DNA from: X23 sp050251575
GTDB lineage: Bacteria > Bacillota > Clostridia > SK-Y3
DNA: 7,471 bases
NCBI GenBank assembly: GCA_050251575.1
Contig: JBFWMP010000133.1
Location: forward strand, 1 to 7,471
Direction: 5' to 3'
Positions 1 to 5,905 of this stretch are shown piece by piece (position 1 is the stretch's first letter; each line of letters begins with the position of its first letter). The translations under genes and the position numbers were made by a program. Under the pieces are notes generated by a model that did no database searches, was not told the DNA's origin, and saw nothing but the letters and a program-made list of their open reading frames with translations.

Positions 1-917
1 ATAATAATGAAGTTCCTCAGCTGGTAATTAATAGCGGTAAGGCTGCTTCAGGCTATAAAGAGCAGATAGATGGAAATCAATATACTATTTCCATACCAAG
101 CAAAAATGTTGCACTGGGAGAAGGAAGATTATTTATAAATGATACCTTCTTGGACTTTATTGATATCATAGAAAATACTCAAACAGGAATGACTGATATC
201 GTATTTCATGCAAAGAAGTTGTATAAGTACACACTTCAAGCCAAAGCAGCCGATGATAAAACAGTGATTGCTATTACAGAAGCAACTGCAATCGAGAACC
301 CGACTGTTCCATCTGATATACAAATAAGACCTGAAATCAAGGAAAAGGTAGTAGTTATTGACCCTGGACATGGCGGGAAAGATCCCGGAGCAATATATCA
401 GAATCAAATAAAAGAAAAGGATGCTAATTTAGCAATAGCTTTATATTTAAATCAAATGTTAAAGGATGCCGGTATTAAGACATACATGACTAGGTCAAAG
501 GATACATTTGTAGAGCTTCAAGATATAGCAGCATTCGCAAATAACCTGAATGCTACCTTATTTATAAGTGTTCATAATAATGCGATCGCTGATCCGAATT
601 ATAAGGGGACCATGACACTTTATTATCCTTCGTCTTCATCCTATAACTCGGAATATGGTATTACAGGAAAAAGACTGGCTCAAATCGCCCAAGAGGAAAT
701 GGTGAAGAACCTTGGTACGGTCGATCTAGGACTAAGAGAGCGACCAAGACTTGTTGTATTGAACAAGACAAAAATGCCTGCGATTATAGCAGAGGTTGCT
801 TTTTTGACAAATAGCTCCGACAGGCAGAATTTAAAGGAAGATACTTTCCTTCGAAAAGCAGCACAAGCTTTGTATATTGCAACTATAAGAGCATTAAATG
901 AAAGTGTATCAAAATAA
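1..917 (+). CDS. N-acetylmuramoyl-L-alanine amidase (Amidase_3), 5'-truncated
   Basis: The frame is open from base 3 to the TAA at 915-917 and gives 304 visible residues; the start lies outside the window. The C-terminal ~195 residues form an Amidase_3 (AmiC/CwlV type) zinc domain, which cleaves the amide bond between N-acetylmuramic acid and L-alanine of the stem peptide outside the membrane. Visible signatures are VVIDPGHGGKDPGA (zinc His codon at 369-371), the Glu of KEKDANLA (second ligand), FISVHNNA (third ligand) and AIIAEVAFLTN with the catalytic Glu. The ~115 residues before it are beta-rich and lack enzyme motifs; they resemble an AMIN-type wall-targeting domain, but that is only inferred. 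No signal peptide is visible because the N-terminus is missing. The next gene block has its own promoter, so this gene ends its transcription unit or reads into the T-box leader. The family is certain; the specific role (cell separation, sporulation or germination) is not. Confidence 0.95.
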   Translation, partial: NNEVPQLVINSGKAASGYKEQIDGNQYTISIPSKNVALGEGRLFINDTFLDFIDIIENTQTGMTDIVFHAKKLYKYTLQAKAADDKTVIAITEATAIENPTVPSDIQIRPEIKEKVVVIDPGHGGKDPGAIYQNQIKEKDANLAIALYLNQMLKDAGIKTYMTRSKDTFVELQDIAAFANNLNATLFISVHNNAIADPNYKGTMTLYYPSSSSYNSEYGITGKRLAQIAQEEMVKNLGTVDLGLRERPRLVVLNKTKMPAIIAEVAFLTNSSDRQNLKEDTFLRKAAQALYIATIRALNESVSK

Positions 918-930
918 TACTTTCTTCCCC

Positions 931-959
931 TTGAACTATTGACATTGGTATGTTATAAT
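931..959 (+). promoter_or_regulatory. Sigma-A type promoter of the pheST T-box operon
   Basis: TTGAAC at 931-936 (4 of 6 consensus -35 bases), a 17-bp spacer and a perfect TATAAT at 954-959. Transcription should start near 966, just before the T-box leader. A perfect TTGACA also occurs at 939-944, but it is only 9 bp from the TATAAT and has no matching -10 at 16-18 bp downstream. The spacing choice is inferred. Confidence 0.7.
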
Positions 960-965
960 ACATTT

Positions 966-1239
966 CAAACTTGATATTTAAAAGTGATGAAGGAAAGAGT
1001 AAGTCGGAATGAACCATAAGAGAGAAGGCATCATGGCTGTAAGTGCTTTCGGGAAGGGTCTGACAGAAGTTCACTCCTGAGCTGTATTACTGAAGCATAA
1101 GAGTAAGTAATGCCGGGATAACCGTTAATTATGAATGAGTGTTGATGTATGTTTATTACATACTCAAAAGTCAGGGTGGTACCGCGGAATGATTACCTTC
1201 GCCCCTAATATTATTAGGGACGAAGGTTTTTTATTTTTT
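966..1239 (+). promoter_or_regulatory. T-box riboswitch, Phe-specific, upstream of pheST
   Basis: This leader binds tRNA-Phe and lets transcription continue into pheST when the tRNA is uncharged. The conserved T-box sequence GGGTGGTACCGCG is at 1174-1186; its TGGT bulge (1177-1180) can pair with the ACCA end of a tRNA carrying discriminator A, as tRNA-Phe does. Stem I shows AGTA at 998-1001 facing GAA at 1066-1068 (loop-E-like halves of the specifier loop) and an AGAGA stretch near 1019. The likely specifier codon is TTC (Phe) at 1070-1072, followed by a purine. The antiterminator and terminator share the segment up to 1239. The 5' boundary is estimated from the promoter. The Phe assignment rests on the TTC triplet plus the downstream genes. 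Reading the triplet directly after GAA would give GTT (Val), which fits the operon less well. Confidence 0.93.
1195..1239 (+). terminator. Intrinsic terminator of the T-box leader
   Basis: ACCTTCG (1195-1201) pairs with CGAAGGT (1221-1227). After a C-A mismatch, CCCTAA (1203-1208) pairs with TTAGGG (1214-1219) around a 5-nt loop. A T-run follows at 1227-1239, interrupted by one A. It lies directly after the T-box sequence, the normal position for the switchable terminator. Confidence 0.92.
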
Positions 1240-1310
1240 AGAATATTCGTAGATAAAGGATTTAAAAGTATTAAAAACTTACTATAAGTTCGAAGCAGGA
1301 AGTACGGAAA

Positions 1311-1340
1311 CTCCAAGCTACCGGCTCCGAGCTCCAGGCT
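1311..1340 (+). repeat. Four tandem 7-bp CTCCRRG-type units upstream of pheS
   Basis: The units are CTCCAAG, CTACCGG, CTCCGAG and CTCCAGG, followed by CT. They end 11 bp before the AAAGGAG Shine-Dalgarno site of pheS. A very similar array sits at 2635-2664 in front of pheT, and the similarity extends over GAAACTCC on the left and ATTGAAAGGAG on the right. CTCC is complementary to the GGAG core of the Shine-Dalgarno site, so a regulatory pairing is possible but unproven. The ~70 nt between the T-box terminator and this array show no other structure. Confidence 0.75.
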
Positions 1341-1351
1341 ATAATATATTG

Positions 1352-1358
1352 AAAGGAG
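1352..1358 (+). promoter_or_regulatory. Ribosome binding site of pheS
   Basis: AAAGGAG, 8 nt before ATG 1367. It settles the start: the in-frame TTG at 1349 lies upstream of this site and would have no ribosome binding site of its own. Confidence 0.9.
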
Positions 1359-1366
1359 TCTATCAT

Positions 1367-2386
1367 ATGAAAGAGCAGTTAAATATTATTAAGAAATGTG
1401 CCGAGCAAGAATTAGAACATATCAGCTCGATACAAGAGTTAGAGAACATAAGGGTAAAATATTTGGGCAAAAAAGGGGAATTAACCTCTGTACTTAGAGG
1501 CATGGGAGCATTATCTGCCGAACAAAGACCGGTTATTGGCCAGTTAGCTAATGAAATCAGGAACAGTCTTGAAGAGGAAATTGAAGGTTCAAAGCAAATA
1601 ATTTTGAAAAAAGAAAAAGAAGAGAAGCTCCAGCAGGAAGGTATAGATGTCACTATGCCCGGTAAAAAAAATGAGTTAGGTAAAAAACATCCTTTAAGTA
1701 TTGTTTTAGATGAAATAAAGGACATTTTTATCGGTATGGGCTTTGAGATTGCGGAAGGACCGGAAATTGAATTAGATTATTATAATTTTGAAGCATTGAA
1801 TATTCCTAAGAATCATCCTGCCAGAGATACACAGGATACATTTTATATTAATGACAATATTGTGTTGAGGACACAGACATCTCCTGTACAAGTCCGCTCA
1901 ATGGAAACACAAAAGCCCCCGATACGAATTATTTCACCGGGAAGAGTATATCGTTCCGATGCTGTTGATGCGACCCATTCTCCGGTGTTTCATCAGATAG
2001 AAGGATTGGTTGTAGATAAGAATGTGACAATGGGTGATTTGAAAGGAACACTGGAGGTATTTGCGAAAAGATTATACGGTGATGATACCAAGGTGCGTTT
2101 TAGACCACATCATTTTCCATTTACTGAACCTAGTGCAGAAATGGATGTTTCATGCTTTGTTTGTGGTGGTTCAGGATGCAGGGTATGCAAGGGTGAGGGC
2201 TGGATAGAGATTCTAGGTGCCGGAATGGTGCATCCAAAAGTGCTTGATACCTGTGGTATTGACCCGGAAGAATACAGCGGATTTGCTTTTGGAATGGGAC
2301 TTGAGAGAATCGTTATGAAGAGATTTGGAATAGATGATTTAAGGCTGTTCTTTGAAAATGATATGAGATTTTTAAAGCAATTCTAG
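1367..2386 (+). CDS. pheS: Phenylalanine--tRNA ligase alpha subunit
   Basis: This 339-residue protein is the catalytic alpha subunit of the (alpha-beta)2 cytoplasmic phenylalanyl-tRNA synthetase, which charges tRNA-Phe with phenylalanine using ATP. Residues 1-90 are a helical, charged arm expected to form the coiled coil that contacts tRNA. The class II core follows from about residue 95: HPARDTQDTFY near 150, RTQTSPVQVRSM near 168 and motif 3, GFAFGMGLERI, near 305. A CX2CX4CX2C group (C263, C266, C271, C274) lies before the GWIEILGAGMVHP segment; from memory, Bacillus-type PheS proteins share it. Length is normal for the family. ATG 1367 is chosen because AAAGGAG precedes it by 8 nt and MKEQL is a typical beginning. 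Expression depends on antitermination at the T-box. pheT follows after an unusually long 304-nt gap. Nothing essential is missing. Confidence 0.98.
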   Translation: MKEQLNIIKKCAEQELEHISSIQELENIRVKYLGKKGELTSVLRGMGALSAEQRPVIGQLANEIRNSLEEEIEGSKQIILKKEKEEKLQQEGIDVTMPGKKNELGKKHPLSIVLDEIKDIFIGMGFEIAEGPEIELDYYNFEALNIPKNHPARDTQDTFYINDNIVLRTQTSPVQVRSMETQKPPIRIISPGRVYRSDAVDATHSPVFHQIEGLVVDKNVTMGDLKGTLEVFAKRLYGDDTKVRFRPHHFPFTEPSAEMDVSCFVCGGSGCRVCKGEGWIEILGAGMVHPKVLDTCGIDPEEYSGFAFGMGLERIVMKRFGIDDLRLFFENDMRFLKQF

Positions 2387-2391
2387 TATGA

Positions 2392-2513
2392 TGAGTATCA
2401 TAATGTATTCCATATTTGCCGTCGGATTCTATTGGCATCCGTGCCAAAAGAATCCTAAAATCACCGTCCGTGGTGATTTCCCGGCTGCATAGTTCCATAC
2501 ATTATGATACTCA
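2392..2513. repeat. 122-bp MITE-like element with 17-bp terminal inverted repeats and cloverleaf fold
   Basis: The ends are perfect inverted repeats: TGAGTATCATAATGTAT (2392-2408) and its complement (2497-2513). Inside, GCCG (2418-2421) can pair with CGGC (2482-2485) and encloses two hairpins. The first is 13 of 14 bp (2424-2437 with 2442-2455). The second is 8 bp, AAATCACC with GGTGATTT (2458-2465 with 2472-2479), plus a possible G-T pair. Both can close on a TCCG tetraloop. There is no T-run after the outer stem, so it is not a simple terminator. It begins 5 nt after the pheS stop codon and has no coding capacity. Size, perfect ends and position suggest a small non-autonomous mobile or repeat element, although no clear target duplication is visible. 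A structured mRNA element affecting the pheS/pheT balance is the alternative. Confidence 0.7.
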
Positions 2514-2634
2514 CACGGTAAATGGCAAATGTTTTATAGTATATAGCTAAATATGATATATAAATATTAACATCTCAATAAAAATTATATTTTCGGCTTG
2601 TGTTTATGACTCGTGATCAGGAGTGTATGAGAAA

Positions 2635-2664
2635 CTCCGAGCTCCGAGCTCTGAACTCCAAGCT
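2635..2664 (+). repeat. Four tandem 7-bp CTCCRRG-type units upstream of pheT
   Basis: The units are CTCCGAG, CTCCGAG, CTCTGAA and CTCCAAG, followed by CT. They end 10 bp before the AAAGGAG site of pheT. They match the array before pheS in unit length, copy number, flanks and distance to the ribosome binding site. The ~120 nt between the 122-bp element and this array are AT-rich; I see no convincing promoter or T-box there. Confidence 0.75.
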
Positions 2665-2674
2665 AATTAAATTG

Positions 2675-2681
2675 AAAGGAG
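2675..2681 (+). promoter_or_regulatory. Ribosome binding site of pheT
   Basis: AAAGGAG lies 9 nt before ATG 2691. It is identical to the pheS site and embedded in the same ATTGAAAGGAG context. Confidence 0.9.
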
Positions 2682-2690
2682 CAGTATTGA

Positions 2691-5075
2691 ATGAAAGTTC
2701 CAATGAGTTGGTTTAAAGATTATGTTGATATACAAGGTTCTCCCGAAGAATTCGCATCTGCCATGACCATGTCAGGTTCGAAAGTAGAGGGAGTAGAAAA
2801 AATCGGAGAAGATATTGAAAATGTAGTAGTAGGTAAAATTTTAACTGTTGAAAAACATCCTGATGCAGATAAGCTGCAGGTTTCACAGGTGGATTTAGGG
2901 GATGAAACGGTACAGATTGTAACAGGAGCAACCAATATTAATGTTGGTGATTATATTCCGGTTGCGAAGCACGGTGCGAAGCTGCCGGGAGGAATTGTTA
3001 TAAAAAAAGGCAAGCTGAGGGGCATGGAATCTAATGGAATGATGTGTTCCATTGAAGAGCTTGGTCTAACAAAAGAGGATTATCCAAATGCACCTGAACA
3101 TGGGATTTTAATTCTTGATAAGGAATATGAACCGGGCAAAAATATCAAAGAAATATTAGGATTGGATGAAAATATAGTTGAGTTTGAAATCACCTCCAAC
3201 CGTCCTGATTGCCTAAGTGTAATAGGCCTTGCAAGAGAAGCGGCAGTTACTTTTGACAAGGAATTCAAGTTGCCTGAAGTGAAGGTTCAGGAAGCCGGAG
3301 GAAATATCAATGATTATGCTTGTATAGAGGTACTTGCACCCGATTTATGTCCTCGTTATACAGCACGTGTGATTAAGAATATCAAGATAGCACCGTCACC
3401 GAAATGGATGAGGGATAGGTTAAGGGCAGCAGGTGTTCGTCCTATTAATAATATCGTTGATATTACCAACTATGTCATGCTGGAGTTCGGGCAGCCTATG
3501 CACGCATTTGATTTAAATGATGTGAATGGAAATAAAATTATTGTGAGACGTGCCAAAGAGGAAGAAGTGCTTCATACTTTAGATGAACAGGAAAGAAGAT
3601 TGGATAGCAGTATGCTTGTTATTGCAGATGAAGAAAAGGCTGTTGGTATTGCAGGGGTTATGGGCGGACTGAATTCTGAAATTACTGAAAATACAAAAGC
3701 AATTTTATTTGAATCGGCAACCTTTCAAGGCAGTTCCGTCAGGCTCACTGCTAAGAAGCTGGGTATTCGTACAGAGGCATCCGCAAGGTTTGAAAAAGGC
3801 TTAGATGTGAACAATACCATACCGGCATTGGAAAGAGCTTGTCAGCTTGTTGTAGAACTGGGTGCCGGACAGGTAGTCAGCGGCATCATTGATATCAACA
3901 ACAGCAGTAAAAAGCCTATTGAACTCTCCTTGCGTCCGGAAAAGATCAATATGTTTATCGGTACAAAGCTTTCAAAAGAATATATGACAGAAATTTTGCA
4001 AAAGCTTGGGTTTGAAGTGAATATTGATAAAATGATAGTGACAGTTCCCACCTTCAGACCTGATGTAGAGGCAGAGGCAGATATAGTAGAAGAGATTGCA
4101 CGCATCTATGGTTATGATAAGATTCAACCTACGCTTTTATCAGGAGAAGCAACGCAAGGCAAAAAAAGTTATAAGCAGCAGTTGGAAGATAAGATAAAAG
4201 CTTGTATGATTGCACAAGGCTTATCGGAAATAGTAACATATTCTTTTACCAGTCCTAAGGTATTTGATTTGATGAATATTTCTGAGGATAGTGAATTAAG
4301 GAAAGTGGTTTCTATTTCTAATCCTTTGGGCGAAGAGAACAGTATTATGAGGACTACCACACTATCCGGAATGTTAGAGGTTTTGTCCAGGAATTATAAC
4401 CACAGGGTGGAAAAAGTGAGATTTTTTGAATTGGGAAGCATCTATATTCCAAAAAGTGTTCCAATTGAAGAGCTTCCGGAAGAAAAGCTTGATCTTACAC
4501 TTGGAGCTTACGGCAATATAGATTTTTATGACATAAAAGGTGCTGTTGAAGAATTGTTATATATTTTGGGAGTCAAAGAATATGATTTAGAGCCTGAAAA
4601 GAATAATCCATCCTTCCATCCGGGCAGAACGGCAAAAGTATTTATTCAAGGGGAAGAGTTGGGTATATTAGGGGAGCTTCATCCTGGTGTACTGGAGAAC
4701 TATGAGATATCAACCCGTGCTTATGCTGCTATGCTGGACTTTAATACGTTATTAAAGCACGCAAATCTAACCGCTGAATACAAGCCTCTGCCTAAATACC
4801 CTGCGGTAACGAGAGATATTGCGATGCTGGTAAAAGATGAGGTCATGGTAAAGCAAATAGAAAATATTATCAAGCAGCATTCCGGAAAGATTTTGGAAGA
4901 TGTTAAACTATTTGATGTATATAAAGGAAAGCAAATTCCTGAAGGAATGAAGAGTGTAGCATATTCCATCATATTCAGAGCAAGTGACAGGACATTAACG
5001 GATGAAGAGATTAATAAAATGTTTAATAAAATCGTGAACAGCTTAAAGGAACAGCTTGGCGCGGAATTAAGGTAA
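2691..5075 (+). CDS. pheT: Phenylalanine--tRNA ligase beta subunit
   Basis: This 794-residue protein is the beta subunit of phenylalanyl-tRNA synthetase. It binds tRNA-Phe and edits Tyr-tRNA-Phe, while PheS makes the aminoacyl bond. Domains in order: an EMAP-type tRNA-binding OB fold at about 40-150 (VEKHPDADKLQV, GMMCSIEELGL); the B3/B4 editing domain at about 205-385 (INNIVDITNYVM, GQPMHAFD, RTEASARFEKGLD); B5 at about 405-480, ending in DVEAEADIVEEIARIYGYD; a class II core-like but non-catalytic domain at about 485-690 (EIVTYSF, NPLGEENS, FELGSIY); and a C-terminal FDX-ACB anticodon-binding domain from about 700 (PKYPAVTRDIAMLV). Length is that of the full bacterial form, with no truncation or frameshift. 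MKVPMSWFKDYV is the typical N-terminus and is preceded by a good ribosome binding site. It should be transcribed with pheS from the T-box promoter. Confidence 0.98.
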   Translation: MKVPMSWFKDYVDIQGSPEEFASAMTMSGSKVEGVEKIGEDIENVVVGKILTVEKHPDADKLQVSQVDLGDETVQIVTGATNINVGDYIPVAKHGAKLPGGIVIKKGKLRGMESNGMMCSIEELGLTKEDYPNAPEHGILILDKEYEPGKNIKEILGLDENIVEFEITSNRPDCLSVIGLAREAAVTFDKEFKLPEVKVQEAGGNINDYACIEVLAPDLCPRYTARVIKNIKIAPSPKWMRDRLRAAGVRPINNIVDITNYVMLEFGQPMHAFDLNDVNGNKIIVRRAKEEEVLHTLDEQERRLDSSMLVIADEEKAVGIAGVMGGLNSEITENTKAILFESATFQGSSVRLTAKKLGIRTEASARFEKGLDVNNTIPALERACQLVVELGAGQVVSGIIDINNSSKKPIELSLRPEKINMFIGTKLSKEYMTEILQKLGFEVNIDKMIVTVPTFRPDVEAEADIVEEIARIYGYDKIQPTLLSGEATQGKKSYKQQLEDKIKACMIAQGLSEIVTYSFTSPKVFDLMNISEDSELRKVVSISNPLGEENSIMRTTTLSGMLEVLSRNYNHRVEKVRFFELGSIYIPKSVPIEELPEEKLDLTLGAYGNIDFYDIKGAVEELLYILGVKEYDLEPEKNNPSFHPGRTAKVFIQGEELGILGELHPGVLENYEISTRAYAAMLDFNTLLKHANLTAEYKPLPKYPAVTRDIAMLVKDEVMVKQIENIIKQHSGKILEDVKLFDVYKGKQIPEGMKSVAYSIIFRASDRTLTDEEINKMFNKIVNSLKEQLGAELR

Positions 5076-5137
5076 AAAAGTTTAAAATTAATGTTGGTAT
5101 TAATATATAATAGTAGGATAATCCGACGTGATTTGTT

Positions 5138-5219
5138 GTAGGAGAGTAGGGGCGACCTGTGGTCGCCCGCAAGGCAACAACATAATTGACAAATCGGGCG
5201 AGCAAAGCTCGCCCCTACA
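5138..5219. repeat. Palindromic interspersed repeat with TGTAGGG/CCCTACA-type ends, copy 1
   Basis: GTAGGGGCGA (5146-5155) is inverted as TCGCCCCTAC (5209-5218). Inside are two separate hairpins: GGGCGACC/GGTCGCCC with a 3-nt loop (5150-5157 with 5161-5168), and GGGCGAGC/GCTCGCCC with a 3-nt loop (5196-5203 with 5207-5214). The left end repeats GTAGG 8 nt apart (5138 and 5146), as if the ancestral TTGTAGG end gained a short duplication. It is markedly more GC-rich than its surroundings and belongs with the repeat at 5283-5355. Confidence 0.8.
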
Positions 5220-5226
5220 AATTTTT

Positions 5227-5253
5227 GTCATCCTGAGCGACAGCGAAGGATCT
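5227..5253 (+). repeat. GTCATCCTGAGCG...CGAAGGATCT short repeat, copy 1
   Basis: A 27-bp imperfect palindrome (ATCCT against AGGAT around GAGCG/CGA). Two further copies occur at 5378-5405 (direct, diverged to ATTCTGAACG...GAAGAATCTT) and 5419-5446 (inverted). I recognise the general GTCATTCTGAGCG...GAAGAATCT pattern as a dispersed repeat found in many bacterial genomes, but I have no established name for it. Confidence 0.75.
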
Positions 5254-5282
5254 AAAGATTTCAAAATAACACATATATCATT

Positions 5283-5355
5283 TGTAGGGCCGTATGGTTA
5301 TACGGCCGAAAACCGGAAATGCAGTTTAGCGGACGTATCGCCATACGTCCCTACA
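5283..5355. repeat. Palindromic interspersed repeat with TGTAGGG/CCCTACA ends, copy 2
   Basis: TGTAGGG (5283-5289) is inverted as CCCTACA (5349-5355). Two hairpins lie inside: GGCCGTAT/ATACGGCC (5288-5295 with 5300-5307, loop GGTT) and GGACGTAT/ATACGTCC (5331-5338 with 5343-5350, loop CGCC). The architecture equals that of the repeat at 5138-5219, but the stem sequences differ while remaining perfectly paired. This implies selection or a mechanism that preserves the fold rather than the sequence. Confidence 0.8.
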
Positions 5356-5377
5356 ATATGATGTGCAGCAAGTACCT

Positions 5378-5446
5378 GTCATTCTGAACGCAGTGAAGAA
5401 TCTTGAGTTTTAAAACATAAGATCCTTCGCATACGCTCAGGATGAC
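5378..5446. repeat. Inverted pair of GTCAT(C/T)CTGA-type repeats
   Basis: Left arm 5378-5405 starts GTCATTCTGAACG; right arm 5419-5446 is the inverted copy ending CTCAGGATGAC. About 13 nt of AT-rich sequence separates the arms. Together they can form one long imperfect hairpin. The right arm is closer in sequence to the single copy at 5227-5253 than to its left partner, which suggests independent copies rather than simple local inversion. Confidence 0.75.
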
Positions 5447-5477
5447 AACCAATGCAACCGATGACAACCAATGCAAC
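5441..5477 (+). repeat. Tandem duplication of an 18-bp unit
   Basis: GATGACAACCAATGCAAC occurs at 5441-5458 and again at 5460-5477, a period of 19 bp. The first copy overlaps the end of the inverted repeat pair, so the tail of that element seems to have been duplicated with its flank. The following ~110 nt to the ireB leader are AT-rich and show nothing else. Confidence 0.85.
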
Positions 5478-5590
5478 TATGCCGCATCATTTATATACTA
5501 TCTATTAAAGAATAAAGGATATTATCTATGTAACTTCAATATCCAATTAATACAGAATATTTTCTTAAAAAATTTTTAAAGAATTTGTTA

Positions 5591-5619
5591 TTGCATTAAT
5601 AATTAATATGGTTTATCCT
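5591..5619 (+). promoter_or_regulatory. Possible weak promoter of ireB
   Basis: TTGCAT (5591-5596), a 17-bp spacer and TATCCT (5614-5619) lie about 35 nt before the ireB start. Match to consensus is modest, and the AT-rich context makes chance hits common. A promoter is expected here, because the repeat cluster separates ireB from pheT by 578 bp. Confidence 0.3.
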
Positions 5620-5636
5620 AATAATATAGATATCAT

Positions 5637-5646
5637 AAGGAAGGTG
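5637..5646 (+). promoter_or_regulatory. Ribosome binding site deciding the TTG start of ireB
   Basis: AAGGAAGGTG ends 7 nt before TTG 5654. The next in-frame Met is 22 residues further in and would remove the conserved N-terminus, so TTG is the supported start. Confidence 0.75.
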
Positions 5647-5653
5647 AGTAGGT

Positions 5654-5905
5654 TTGAATATAAATGAAACAGTAAGATTTAAAGTTGAGAATGAAAAAGA
5701 AAACGAAGTAAGGCAGATTATGCAGAGTGTATTTGAAGCTCTTAACGAGAAAGGATATAATCCGGTCAATCAAATTGTAGGATATATACTTTCAGGAGAT
5801 CCTACCTACATAACCAGTCATAATAATGCTCGCAGCATCATAAGAAGGATAGAACGGGATGAATTATTGGAAGAACTTGTTAAGAGTTATCTTAAAGAGA
5901 AATAG
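5654..5905 (+). CDS. ireB: IreB family regulatory protein (UPF0297, YrzL-like)
   Basis: This 83-residue protein has the usual family length and its hallmark block, EKGYNPVNQIVGYILSGDPTYI, then the arginine-rich RSIIRRIERDELLEELVKSYL. It is a small cytoplasmic protein. In Enterococcus faecalis, IreB is phosphorylated by the PASTA Ser/Thr kinase IreK and affects cell-wall stress and cephalosporin resistance. As I recall, the phosphorylated Thr residues there are T4 and T7. Here the N-terminus NINETVRF keeps only the second (T6), and the first position is Ile. In many Firmicutes the neighbours are alaS, ruvX (yqgF) and a DUF1292 gene; here it lies between pheT and an envelope protein gene instead. 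The start is TTG with a good ribosome binding site. The last 47 nt overlap the next gene, which suggests translational coupling. No kinase gene is present in the window. Confidence 0.93.
   Translation: MNINETVRFKVENEKENEVRQIMQSVFEALNEKGYNPVNQIVGYILSGDPTYITSHNNARSIIRRIERDELLEELVKSYLKEK
5843..5849 (+). promoter_or_regulatory. Ribosome binding site inside ireB for the downstream gene
   Basis: AGAAGGA, 9 nt before ATG 5859 and within the ireB reading frame (the RRIER region). It supports the upstream start for the next gene. The later in-frame ATG at 5997 has no purine-rich site before it. Confidence 0.6.

Noticed and set aside
150..152. TTG as start of the amidase gene
   Set aside because: The same frame is open upstream to the window edge with protein-like sequence and there is no ribosome binding site, so the true start is outside.
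939..944. Perfect TTGACA as -35 box
   Set aside because: Its distance to TATAAT is 9 bp and no -10 lies at proper spacing downstream; TTGAAC at 931 has exact 17-bp spacing.
883..1074. A 63-codon - strand open frame
   Set aside because: It lies opposite the promoter and T-box Stem I region, which explain the sequence.
1363..1725. A 120-codon - strand open frame inside pheS
   Set aside because: It is the antisense shadow of the A-rich pheS arm region; composition is Ser/Phe-rich as expected for a complement.
2313..2498. A 61-codon - strand open frame across the end of pheS
   Set aside because: It overlaps the conserved pheS C-terminus and the cloverleaf element, with no protein-like features.
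2514..2634. Second T-box or promoter before pheT
   Set aside because: No T-box core sequence is present, and no -35/-10 pair with reasonable spacing was found in the AT-rich stretch.
5196..5227. GC-rich hairpin followed by ATTTTTG as the pheT terminator
   Set aside because: The T-run is short and begins 8 nt after the stem. The hairpin is explained as half of the interspersed repeat, although weak termination is possible.
5128..5361. A 77-codon + strand open frame between pheT and ireB
   Set aside because: It consists almost wholly of the palindromic repeats, has no ribosome binding site and no recognisable protein pattern.
5441..5477. CRISPR array
   Set aside because: Only two copies with a 1-bp interval and no spacers; it is a tandem duplication.
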